From the NCBI RefSeq assembly GCF_030867145.1, contig NC_134433.1, forward strand, positions 13,653,216 to 13,717,215: 64,000 nucleotides of DNA, read 5' to 3'. Below, piece by piece: positions 46,517 through 59,410 of this stretch (position 1 is its first letter; the number at the start of each line of letters is the position of its first letter). The stretch is from Opisthocomus hoazin. Taxonomy: Eukaryota > Chordata > Aves > Opisthocomiformes > Opisthocomidae. A program made the translations under genes and the position numbers. The notes beneath the pieces are model-generated. The model was given only the letters and a program-made list of their open reading frames with translations, was not told where the DNA came from and did not search any database.

Positions 46517-49500
46517 TTGTATTCAGCCTTTGTATAAATCTTTTGATGGCTACCGAATGAAGCATCTCCTTGGCTTTGTTTATGGTGAAATCAATGCAGA
46601 CTTCCTGCTATAGACACCCACATCATGAAGCAAAAAGCAACATCTGCCTCAAAATTAAGGGAGCAGGGGGTGGTGTTATAAGAAAATTGTTTTTCAAAGG
46701 CTTCAATATTTTTACAATGTATAGAAAAGGCATTTTTAAATAGTAATTTAGTATCTTTTAACTGAAGATTGTTAGACATTGATTTGTATCTGTTTAGCGA
46801 AGATAACTGCAAAATGTAATTTTTTAAAACATTTCAAAATATTATAAGCCAAATCTAATAACTTTTAATACGGAGAGCTAAACTGAAATAGCTTTTTCTT
46901 GAGTGGTGGTGGAGGAATCTGAGGTAAGTGCAAGCATACAAAACTATTCTTCAGGTAAAGTATTTATTTTTAGTACACTCTCCAGTCACCAGAGAAACTT
47001 TAAACTGTCACAAGATTATAAAACAGGCAAAAATAGAATGTCTTCCCCCTTTACAGCTAAGGGTTCAACTGGTCAGATGATTCCAGAGATGGGAAACTTC
47101 ATGCATAGGAGTAAAGCTACTCTTGTGCTAAATGGTTATGATAGTGTTAAAAAAAAAGCCCATGAAAACTCACGTGAAGGGGACTACTTTATTGGTATGT
47201 CATTAGCAAGAAAGACTATATTGTGAAAGCATGTTTTCTGTAACTGTAACTATATATTAGTCAAATGACTGGTTTGCATTGTTTGTAGCATGAGGATAAA
47301 ACCCATTACTGTGAAAAATCCAACAGCTGTTTTTCAGCTATTTTAAGCACACTGCTTTAGTTCTTTTTGAGGGGGGCAAGACCATCTCAGAAATGAGAAC
47401 ATACGACCCATCATGAAAAAATATAATACTTCTCTGCCACTGTGTACATCAGTATCAAAGAGTTCCTATTTATGAGATTTTCCTGCTATTTTCTGAAAGA
47501 CTCATAGTCCCCTTTGAGATATCCAGTTCCTGGTTTCTTTCTAAAGACAGCATATGCTTGGAAAATTAGACTAATGTCATCTTTATATCTATCTAAATGC
47601 CTCAAAAAGTGTACTGTGTCCTTTTTTGGTGATCCTCAACAGAATGAAACTGATCAATAGGAGGTATGTTAAATGAAGAAAATAATCAAGAAATAATAAC
47701 ATTTTAAGAATTGCATTGGAGCATTGGCTGATAGCTTGAAAGTTAATTTTGTGGTTATCTTCCATAACATCTTATTCAAGAGAAAGGTATATCATTTAAA
47801 TAGTTTCTATGTAGAAATAAATACACTAAAGACTTAATCTCATATCTGTTAAATATGAGACCCCATTGCTTCCTCTCACTGATTCAGGAGTAGACCTCAT
47901 TTCTGACTTATTTTAAAGGAAGAAGGTACTAACTTGGTGTAACAAAGTTATAGATCATGCTCTGTTCTTTTCCTCTTCCTGCTGATACTTTTATTCAATC
48001 TGATGTATTTTAAAAGCTGGTTCTTGACAGGACATCTGAAAAACTAATCAGCAAAGATGTGGTTGCTAAGAGAGGAGAGGGCCAGACTCAGTTAAATAGT
48101 GTGCTCTTAGAAGTTGTGCTGCTAGGAAGAACAACTTTATCTTGCTGTTACTTTTTTTTTTCCTGTACAAATGAAATAATTTGAAAAATTGAGTTGTATA
48201 TTGTTCTTGCTTTTCTTTCTCTCCCTTTTTTACCCCCAAGCTTTGATGGGAATAGATATAGTTGGTGTTATTTGCAGGTTCAGGTTTACTTTCAGTGATT
48301 TTGGTGCTATAATATTTTGCTTTCAAGTATTCATTTAGAAACATCTTTAGCAAGCTTAGAAAGTAGGCCTGTTTCTCCAGCGTTGAGATTTGCAAAAGAC
48401 TTAAAGTAAAATAAAAATAAAATTTAGTGTTATGTCATCTTGATGCTGATGACAAAATGGTTATTTTGAGGACTGAAAAAAAATTTTTCTCTGACTTCGA
48501 ACATGAAAAGAAAAACTTTCAAGCATTACCCTTTTAGATTTCTTCACGTAATCCTATGCACCGTTCACAGAACATCACAGATCTAAAGTTTACGATTAAA
48601 AATTACAATATTTCAAGTGAGATTTAAAAAAAATTATTCCTGTCTTTATTTTAAAGAGAGAAAGTATTTTTATATAGGTTTATGTATTCCCCCCAGTCTT
48701 GCTATGAAAAATCAAGAAAGGCAATGTAGACTCAACCTTTTAACAATGGAATTATGTAAAATGTGGACAGTAAATAAGAGTGGAGTGTTTGCCTCTCAAC
48801 TTGCAATTTTAAGCTAAAGAGGAAGAACTTTTCATGGTAATTTTATGTGAGCAGAAATCTTTTTTTATACAGTAAGCTCTTAACTTGAAAACAATGCTCT
48901 GTCTGCTGTCTCCATCACTTTTCACTCTGTCAGTAAAGAGCCTGTATCCTCTCCCTTTAAACAGCAGATGTACATGTTTTTAACTTGCTTTCTTAACCCC
49001 TGTTGTATGAAAGCTGGCATTGTTGTCGCTATCTGTAAGTTGAAATTCATATATTATGCTAGACTGGCTTTCTTAACATCGTACTAAATAGGCTGTGATG
49101 TTTTACTCTTACAATTTGTCTTTTATCACCTGTTCTATTGACTGCAATCTCAAAGACCTTTTAGGAAATATAATTAACTACTTGCCATCTCGAATGTTCA
49201 TCACAAAGACCAATGAAAAAGAAATACCATCCTTTTTAAGATGGCACTTGTTTCATCTTCTTTTGTGAGGTTTTATAATGGAAAGGATGATCATGTTGGC
49301 CCGTGTTCCCAATAAATCATGGGAGTAGATATTGGTTGCACCTGTTTGGGGAATTTTCTAATGGTTAATGAGGATGTTTAACAGAGACTATTAAATTTTC
49401 CACCCCCAGCTCTGTTGATGACTTAGTTCCACACCTTAGCTTGTTCCTGGGTAACAGCATGACAGTGTTACGGTGGAGGGAGAGGAAGGAAGGTGAGGCA

Positions 49501-52500
49501 GGTTGTAGGTGTGTTAATATCTTGGTGGAGTACCCTCCAAGATTCGGAATCTCTCCCTGAGAGTGGCTGCTGAGCTGGCTGCTGCCAGCCATGTGCTACA
49601 CAGCAAGCGCCGGTGGCCTGGAGTCCCAGAGACTCAGCAGTGAGCACCGAGCTCAGCCACCAAGGTGCAGAGCTGTGTGGCTACAGCTACTGGTGCCAAC
49701 ATCCTCAGACCCAAGGGGTTTCGGTCCTAGACTGGTGCTTCTCTGTAAGAAATTCTAAATCATCTGATAGAAGTGTGTGCAGAAAGTTGAGAGAACTTCC
49801 GTATTGTTATTAATACCTGATTATCTGTAAAAGAACCTACTATGAAGTTCAACCCATATATAGGATGATGGTGATGGAGCAGACAGAGGTGGGCATGTTT
49901 CATACACTTTAGACTGGAAATCATTATAATCTACAAATAGGTGGTATTTAGTGATAATTGCTTTCAAAACAGAACTGATGATCTACACAGTGAGAGATTC
50001 TTTATGTTGCTTTTAAACCATCTTCAGTTCATGCTCCCACGCTTTTGAAAATACTGAATCAAATCAGATATTCTGATACTCCTTTTAAAAAAAGAGTATA
50101 ATCTAAAAAGAGCTATTTAAATTGCAGATTTACATTTTGTAATGGTTAACATATATGGTGACATTTCAAAACTTACTAATTTGTGATTAAAAGGATGCTG
50201 AGTTTTTCAAGTGCAATGGTGACTATGCTTGGAATTTGCTTTATATAGCATTAAGAAAAAAATTATTCTTAGTGAACAGATTATGGGAATATATTAATTC
50301 CATTGCTTTTATGTCAATGAATGTTGCTAGTAGTACAACAAATTAAAGGGAATTAATTTTCTTAGGAGCTTTTCACACCAAGATCTTTTTTGACCCAAGA
50401 GCAATTTGCATAGATTGTGCTACTCCTAGTGAAGATGTTTGCTTTTGCATGTGAACTGATTGAAGAATTAGACCTATGCTAATGCATTCTCTTTTTTTAG
50501 ACTGTAGATAACCACTGTTGAAACTAGACTGGGTTATCAGGAAAGAATGTACGTATGAATCTGTATAGTAAATTTTATTTGTAATATGTTACTTTTCATT
50601 CCTAAGATACTCAAAAACCTTTGACTAACTACAATCTTATTGGCCATCTTGTGAAACTACTTTCAATTCTATCTTTTGGATGTGGTGAGCATGTTAGGCT
50701 TCATTCCTTTACAGAGTTTGTTCAGTAATTCTACTTTTTTGCACAAAACTCTCTGCATAGAATATATTTATCCTTAAAATTCATCATTGTAATTACCTTC
50801 AACAATGGCAGAGCATTTCTCCACCAGTATTCTGAAGAAGTTATAGTCTACGTAGTTGTGGTTCTTTTCACAGTAAGATTTAAAAAAAATATTTTTCTTG
50901 ATGTTAAGGTCAAACTTTTAGTTTGCTTTACAGCATGTTAGTAGAAGTTTTGATGCCTTGACTGTTCTGTCACTGGTGTATGCTCTCATTGATTTTTTGT
51001 TGTCTTGCTAAATTGCTTACATGATCACATTAAAAGCAAAAGCAACAGGGCATGTAGTACACAGATAATGAGAGTACTACTTATTCCTATATTTGATGTC
51101 ACTCTGAAATAATCTCTGGCTGTTCTGCACCATTTTCTTTCTTTGTGTTGTTTTGTGCGTACTGGTTTGTTTTCTTCTAGGAGGTATTCTCACTGACTGG
51201 GAAAGATATGTGAGAAATGAAATGAAATGGAGTTAGTGCTTTAAGACATTAGATGTTCTTTGAACCATGCTGCAAGACTGTCTTATGCAATGCAATCGTG
51301 ATTACGTAATGCAAATGGTTATAAAAATAAATGTGTCCTGGACAGTGCATGTCCATTACATGTTAGTAACCTATGACATGCTACTGAACTGTGAGTGGTC
51401 ATTGCCACATATTATAATGTAGGTTCTTATCTTTGGTGTAGCTGAAATCAACCGCTAAACAGATAGTCTAGATTTTTGTTGTTATAACATATTAGTGATT
51501 AGATAAAATGAATGCAGATTGTGGGCTTGTTTTACAGAAACATTTCTGCTGTGCCTTTGTACTTCATTAGGAAGAAACAACATTACCCACATTTAATAAG
51601 ACATTTTATAAAGAAGTAATCATCAGAGTTCTAAATTAGAACTGCAAGGGAAATAGCTGCCCTTGGGTACTTCAGTAATTAATACAGAAGTTAAACAAGT
51701 TAACTAGATTGCAAGATTACCTCAGTTTATGTTTGTATTGGATGGAAAACAGCTAAAGGCAACTAATGATTGAGTAACTGAACCAACATTTTAAGCTATA
51801 GTACTGCTCACCAGTTCTGAACTCTGCATGGAATCAGTTGAAAAGTTTGATATTTTTTGTTCATAGAGCAGGATTAAAAAGTTGACTGTTACAGTTTGAT
51901 CGTGGGAAAATGTGCTTGGATGCAGACAAGTCTGAATTGGGAAACATTTGCACTTTCTTGTAGCTGTAATTACAACAAAAGGAATATTTGATTAATTGGG
52001 TAAAATTCTGGGTAGCTCCTTACAGTTCATTTTCTCTGAGGATATGATTTTGAAGCTATTTTTGCTGGCCTTTTATGATCCAGTAAAGTCTGTTAAATTT
52101 TACCTAACGTTTTTTCAAGTTTAGTTTCTTTTTCTCTTCACTTACAATAAAGGATTTGAGTACTTTCTCTCATTTGAGATTATGATTTTTTCATAAGCTC
52201 TGTACTTCTATCATGATGTAACTAAAAATAGAAGCAGCGTATAAAAATAGAGCTTGGCATTTTAACTTCTTGGCACTGTCTCTAGGGCTGTTCCTTTCAC
52301 CTGAGGTTATGACCTTCTTATTGAGGATCAAAAATCTGAAATAAATGTAGTAAGTTATTCCTCATTAGTGTTACGAACACTGTACTCGTTATATAAATTA
52401 ACTTCTAGAATGATTCTTTTACTTTCATTCCTGACTTGAAGTTATGGAAGGGTAAAACCCCCACACAACAAATAGCAATGTGTTTTCTTTTTCTTTTTAT

Positions 52501-55500
52501 CAACAGAGAAAATGTTGGGTAGCTAAAATTTGATTTTGCGTGCATATTAGCCTTACATGCAATGAGCTTTTGCTCAATTACACATTGCTTGATTATTTTT
52601 TTAAATTATGTGATAGTGTTGATAAAGCTCATAATACAAATTTTTAATAAAGTATTTTGTTTATTAGTTTATAATAGATCACCTGAAAATCAGTGGCAAC
52701 ATTCAGTTCCTCTTGGAACCTATGGGCTCAGCTGAGGACACTGGTAAAAAGGGAAACCTGCATAAAAAGCACGAATTTAAACTAATAAGTAATATAAACT
52801 AATCGTACACACTTACATATACAGCATGATATATATTTTAAACTAAAGCTTCTACCAGCTTTTCTTATAAGCAGTATCATTCTGTGTAAGTCATCTAATC
52901 ATTGTGTTTGAGGCAAATATGACTGAGTGCGTGTATTTATATATAAAGGTCCCTATCTTAAAAGAGTTTATGTTCTCAGCTATCTTATTACCACTTTCTT
53001 CTGAAAAGCTGTGTAAAACCCTGTGTGTTAGGCAATCAGAAGTCAGAAGCTCAATATTTCTAAAGATCAGGAGGAACATGATTGTTTGGGGAACAGATAT
53101 GCCTTCTGCTTGCAGAACACGGCTGCATTGGGTTGTTTGTAGTTCTGCTTGCTCGTTGGAGTGTACTCCACAGTGAATAAGGGATGTATCTGTTATCAGA
53201 TTAATTTAATCTCTCCTCTTCTTGGCACTCCAAAAATGTTGTCCGATTTTACAAGAAGATGAATTGGTCCTAACCTTAACATTAACACGTGAATTGTTGG
53301 TGAAAGTGTCCCCAACTGAAATGAGCAATGATATAAATACTGTGCTGAACTACTAAGGTTAGTCTATGTTAACTTCAAATAAACATCTGTTATAATAGTT
53401 AACAGAGATCCTGGATTTTTACTGAATATTTTAAACTTTTGACATGTGGAAGTGATTACACAGTGGTGCTTGTACACGTGATTCCTCTGTGATGGCAAAT
53501 AGTGGTTAACTAATAGTAGTTTTCATGTGCCTAAAAAGGATGAAATTTGAGGTATATTTAAGCCTTAGAAAACTAAAGAGAAAGTGAGATATATTATCCA
53601 TTTATGATATCTGATAGATCAGAAGAGAGAAGGAACTCCCCCTTAACCAAATACTGCACATTCTTTAAAAATAAAAAAAGAAGGAGTGAGCTCTTTTCTC
53701 TGGCCTTTAACCTTTTACCTCAAGGGTAGGAACTGTGTAAAATCCATGAAAAGAATTGTCTTCTGTATGAACAGAGGGTTAGAGTTATCGCTGTGTAAAA
53801 TTTGTGCAATTCCCTCTGAAATAAGTGGAGAGAAGAAGACACAGTTTCCAGGAGAGTCTGACTGGGGATGTATGCCCAGGCTACTTGGTTGAAGAGGAGA
53901 ACTGAGCCGATATTAAGTAATGTGATCCTCTTCCCCAGTGCATTGTTCATTGGAGAATGAATTTTAAGTGGTTTACACCTTCCTCATTGGTGTTAACCTT
54001 TTTCAGTTTGACTGATTATGAATGACCCAAATGATCATATAGAATACTTAAAATCTTGCTAATTACATTGTATACTAATTTTAGAATAACACTTTTGGAT
54101 GTTAGATACTTTTGGTTTGGTACCTTGCAAAACCGAGTTGGTGCAATTCACATTCACTTTGTTTTTATAAGTGTTGATATTTATGACATACAATGCAGTC
54201 AATTTTAAAAACATATGACAAGCTACAAAATCTAGCTCTGGGGATTAAATGAAAAATATTTTCTCATATGAAATTACTAAATATCCTAAAATATTTTCCC
54301 AAAAAAATTCTTACAGACTGTCCTTATGTCTTGGGAGGTGTGAAAAGAAAGGTTTGTCGGCCAGGTGTAAGAACAGGCATTTTTAATTATCTGGAATCAG
54401 TGTATATAGTAGAACACTATGAATCTGAAAAACACTTCTTAAATTCATCCTAACTAGTAGAAAATTTAATGCAGAAAGCAATGAACTCTAAAAATTTTGA
54501 TTAAATTTGTTTTTAAAAGGTGTTCTTCTGTTTCTATTAATGTAATTCTATATTAAATAGACTTTAAAAAACAATAACAAAATACACAATTTATATATTA
54601 CAAAAACATATAATTTACTTAATGAAAAGCTAGTTTTGCATTAACATATTGAAAGCTATTTGGTTTAATGTATTGTCCTCTGAAAACTGATGGAATAATG
54701 TAATTTCTGTTTCCATGCTATGTCTATGCATCTTAACAGGAATAAAGACAAAGGTTGCAACAGCCAAAGAAATGTTACAGTAAGACATGTATGTTTGTGT
54801 ATATATATATATATGTAATTGTCTGTCTGTTTAAGCTCTCTTGAACAGCAAATTTTAATTAGTCCCTTTATGAAAATTATCTAGCCAGGCAAAAATTCAG
54901 ACAAAGAAGGGAGTTACAAACTGGCTTGCAGTCTCATCCTCTTTATTATGGAGCAGAGCAAAATATTAAATCTGGAAGTAACACCTTGTGTGGAGGGTTA
55001 TTTTTTGTTTTTAATTCTGAGAAAATTGCCATCTGAAGTAGAGATAACAAAAAACATCTGTTGAGGAAGTACAGAAAGAAAAAGGAAAGCACTTTGAGGA
55101 AGCCTGCTTTATATTTGTAAAGATATGAAAAACAGCTAACCAGGTAGCATGAAATAATAAAACAGAAAGAGGAAGAAAGAATTAAATAATATCACAACCT
55201 GAGCGACCCACCCATGTTCCTTCCATTCACTTCTTAGAGAATAATTGTCAGTCTGTGAAACGAGTCTGCAAAACAGAGAAGCTCATCAGAGTTTTTTATA
55301 ACACCCTGTTCTGTTGTCGCAGACTTATTAATCTCAGAAAGTCAGTTATGCACTACTGTGTTTATACTTGCTTTGACTTCATTGCAAGATATTAGGGGCT
55401 ATGCTGTTACTTTAACTGTTGTGTTAGAGAAAGTTCTGGTACTTTCTTATGCTCTCGCTTTCATGTGGGTTTGCTATTAATATCTTGTTACCAGTTATAG

Positions 55501-56246
55501 ATGCTTTTCAGGGAGCTGTTTTAGGCTTCAGTGAAAGTTATGGGATTTTTTGTTTGTGGGTTTTTTGTTTTTTGTTTTTTTTTTTGAGAGACTGATAAAA
55601 TAATTCAGCTGTCTGTTTTTACTGGCAAAAAAAGGATGATATCTTTCTATTCTGCCTGTGGCTATCTAGCACACAGAAAAGAAAACCTCCAGAGGTGTTA
55701 AATCAGAAAAAAACCTTTTCTTAAAGGGCTGCTTCTGTGTGGGAGTAAACCCCCAAATTTCTATAGGCTGGGAATAAAAAGAAATTAGGTTTGTTAAATT
55801 TAACAAGCAAATAATAGCATAAGATCATATAGCATTTTAAATACTGTGTGCCAGCAGAATGTTTTCCTCATTTTCCAATATGTTTACTACTCAAAAATTT
55901 TAAAATACCGTGTCTTCACATTATTCTGGTAGCCTTGTGGTATGTTCTATAATGGGATCTTGTGGGGTTTTGCGTTGATAGGCATCTGAGTGTTGTGTTA
56001 GTACTTATAGCAGAATAAAGATTCCGAGAGTTTGCTAGAAAAAAAAGATTGCTGCAAAATCGATGTTGTGAAGATAGTGAAGAAAACTGAACAATCAGTA
56101 AGATATTTTACTAGATGCAGCACCGTAGAGTTGTGTCTAGGTAAAGAGCCTGTCTAGACCCTTGAAATGCATTCCACAGGAACTTGTATTTACTTTTCTT
56201 AGTTGTTCATTTTTGTTTACAAAACGATGTTATCCACTGGAGCGGT

Positions 56247-56395
56247 AGGAAATACGAGTTGCTAGTCTCACTTAGAGCAAGGTTAAGTGATGTGATAAAA
56301 ATGATTACAGTGAGAAGTCTGAAATAGCTACCCTTGTAGTAATACTGGTGGCAACAATAAACATGGAAAGTTTCAGGAAAATGCCAAGCTAGACA
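56247..56395. repeat. Dispersed direct repeat, copy A
   Basis: About 150 bp clearly related to 59261-59410, same orientation. Shared blocks include GCTAGTCTCACTTAG, GTAAGTGA/GTTAAGTGA, GCTACCCTT, and GGTRGCAACAA. The family is not recognised. Confidence 0.75.
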
Positions 56396-58684
56396 ATGCG
56401 TGTGCAGGTTAATTTTCATTTTCTGCATGTCAAGAGCTTCCAAGTTATGTCAAAGGAAGTTTGGGCTGAATAAAAAGGCACAGGATATGACCCTCAAAAA
56501 ATTGCTACTATTAAGTCCAAGAATAAACTAACATATCCTGTAGTTTCGTAAAGCCTTTTGTGTCAGCAGCGCGTTAATTAGTTTATTGTATTTTTATCCT
56601 TCTTTTTGAGGAAGATGATTTATTCGTAGAACAGAAAAGTGAAACAAGGAAGGATAAATACATAAAACAGAGCAGGAGGTTGGAAGAAATTTATAGTTTT
56701 AAAAAAACAGGCAAGTCAGTCTTGATTTAAAAGTAAACATCAAAAAAATTCCTCTCCACTTACGAAAATCCTTTTCCTTCTGAATCTTTGCCTCCCCCAT
56801 CAAAAAGTTTTAATGTCTTTCTCTAGTTATAAAATAAAAGACAATTACATTGTGCTGCTGCTGCAGATGAAAATCCAGAGCTGGTAGTCTTGTCTGACAT
56901 GTGCTTTGCTCATGCCACTATAATAATGAGGAGGGAAGAATGTGCAAAAAGAAAAGATAAAGCCAGACCAAGTAATCATTGAATCACAACTGAGCTCAGA
57001 ACAATACAAGTGACCTAGATTTAAAATAATTGAGAAAAACACATGGTATTGGTTTTGCTTCTGAAACATTTAGAAACATTTTTAACTTTTACTTTGTAAG
57101 CTGAAATTTGAAAATATTTGCTTGTTTCAAACAGTTGGAGCTTGAAGTAAAACCCAAAATACTATGAAACGTGCCAATAAATTTAACAGGTTTGCATCAA
57201 GGGATGAAACTGTGCCCTTCAAAATTCTCCAGTGCTTCCTTTGGGCCACAGTTTCATCCATTGTGAAGATTTGTTTTTATTTTACTTTTCCCCATAAGAG
57301 AAGGTTAGGTGAGATATGCTGTGGTCAGCAATTGAGCTGGTGGTGTTTTACCTTCTGGGATGTTTCTGGACTGTTAGCCTGTTCAATGAAACCTGGGCCT
57401 TTTTCGCATAAATAGACTGTAATGAAAACTTGTGATGTCTTTCAAAAGATTAAGTGTCTAGCTCTAAAATAGACTGTTGAAATTTCACCACTGGTAGTTA
57501 CACTATAAATACTTAATCATTTGCCTTTCACAATTTTTTTTGTGAGTAAACATATGGGATCTTCTAGACTGCTTTTGAGACAGTTTTGGTTATTGTTTTT
57601 CATCTGTGATATCCAAATTCTTTTCTTTAAACATTTACATTGAAATTGATGGGTGCTTTGAAGCTTCAAGAATTCCTCCAAGTCTAAGTAAAGTACTTCT
57701 CATCACTCAAACCCTGAAAAACAGTTCATCGAGGAGATAGGGGATAGAATCTATGACAGAGGAAATCTGAGTGGGGTTGTTCTCCAAACATATGCAGATG
57801 TCACCGTTTAACACTTTAAGTATAATGGGACAGAATGAGATAATGTAATAGACACAGTGTCAAATGAAAATAATTTGAAAAAAAAAAAGTGAGAATGATT
57901 AGACCATCTGAAACACCAGATCAGCTAAAACACTATGAAAAGGAATTGCTCCATTCTCACTTCTTTAGTCAGTTACCTGCTAACTTCCTACCTAATGGGC
58001 TGTGTTTAAACATTCGAGTAAAATGTTGATTGAACCTGATAACCTAATCGGTTTCATTTAAAGACTGGACAGACAAAATCAATGAAAACTAAAGGACTGA
58101 TGCCCCTTCTCCCCCTCCAAGCTGAAAAACTTTATATTCTGTTTGATTTCTTGGTGAAAACTGCACATTTTTTCTATACCATATTTACTTATTTATTCAA
58201 TAATCTAACTGTCAAAAGTAGCTATAGTGCAACAGCTTTAATGTTATCACTATGGATTTACAGAATTGTAATCTTTCTTACATTTCGCTGTCCTCATTTA
58301 TCACTGTTGATGACATGACAAAGTTTGGCAAGGTATCTAAATGGTCCAAACTGTTTTGTTCAACTGATGTTTCTGTGTTCAAACCAGCTGTAGATGCTTT
58401 TATACTTCCAGGAGCAGTTTGAAAAGATAAATCTATCATTTTCTGTTAGTTCCTCCTCCTGTTATTTTGCTGTTTTGTAAATGGGAAATAAGAATTAATC
58501 ACAGTGTAGAAGTCTCATAAAAACCAGAAGTACATTGACGTAGGAAGCTACCCAAGAAACTGGTGTTAATGAACTTTGGTTGCTACTTGTTACAGATAGC
58601 AAGGAGGACAATGTACTTCGTTTCAAAGGTCAAAGACTGCAACTAATCTACTAATTCCAGCCCTCAAAATACATCAGTTTGGAT

Positions 58685-58758
58685 GGAATTGGTAATTAGT
58701 AGATTTGTTCTTTCTGACATGTAAGAGGAATTGGTAATGATCAGATTTGTTGTTTCTT
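58685..58758. repeat. 42-bp tandem duplication
   Basis: GGAATTGGTAAT followed by an AGATTTGTT segment occurs twice, starting at 58685 and 58727, with a few differences. Local slippage-type duplication in PPM1E intron 1. Confidence 0.75.
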
Positions 58759-59260
58759 TTAAGAGATCTGGTACTCCGCTTGCTGCCAGCAGAATTTAAG
58801 TGTGGAGGGGTATGTTGACTTAATATCAAAATAAGGAGCTTGCAGCTGTATTAACTATATTTGTAACTCCCCAGATTCCATGTTCCAGCCTACATGCTTG
58901 GATATCCTGTAAAAGAAAGCATTTCACAAGTATTCTTTTCCTCCACAAATTAATCTGTTTTTTTCCACCTCCAGGATCCAAATACAGTTTACACGTCTGT
59001 TGTGTGAATGCAGTTAATCGTATGAGGATGATGCTACTCTCTGTATTTGCTTGCAAAGGTTAATTATTTGTTGTAATCGTAATCTCAGAAAAACAAAAAT
59101 ATATGCATGATAAGACAATATATTTTTAAAACAGCACTGGTAGCTGGATACATGGCTGATCTATTTTACTGTAACTTTTACTGTTGCTTTCTGTGAGTAG
59201 TTATACAACCACTACAGTACTATCCATGAAAACAGCAGACACTACTAGTGTTAGTATGAG

Positions 59261-59410
59261 CAGAAAATACAAGCTGCTAGTCTCACTTAGTGCAAGGGTA
59301 AGTGACATGATGATGAAGTTTTACACTAGGGCATCTAAAATTGCTACCCTTATCGTAACACTGGTAGCAACAACAAAACAGGAAAGTTCCAAAAAATGGC
59401 AACACAGCCA
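59261..59410. repeat. Dispersed direct repeat, copy B
   Basis: Partner of 56247-56395, about 3 kb downstream, diverged by substitutions and small indels. The flanks are unrelated, which suggests either a mobile element family or an old local duplication. Confidence 0.75.

Noticed and set aside
54301-54453. Frame with DCPYVLGGVKRK as a possible PPM1E exon 2
   Set aside because: It does not match the conserved segment expected after LQQLYKY and is bounded by AT-rich intronic sequence.
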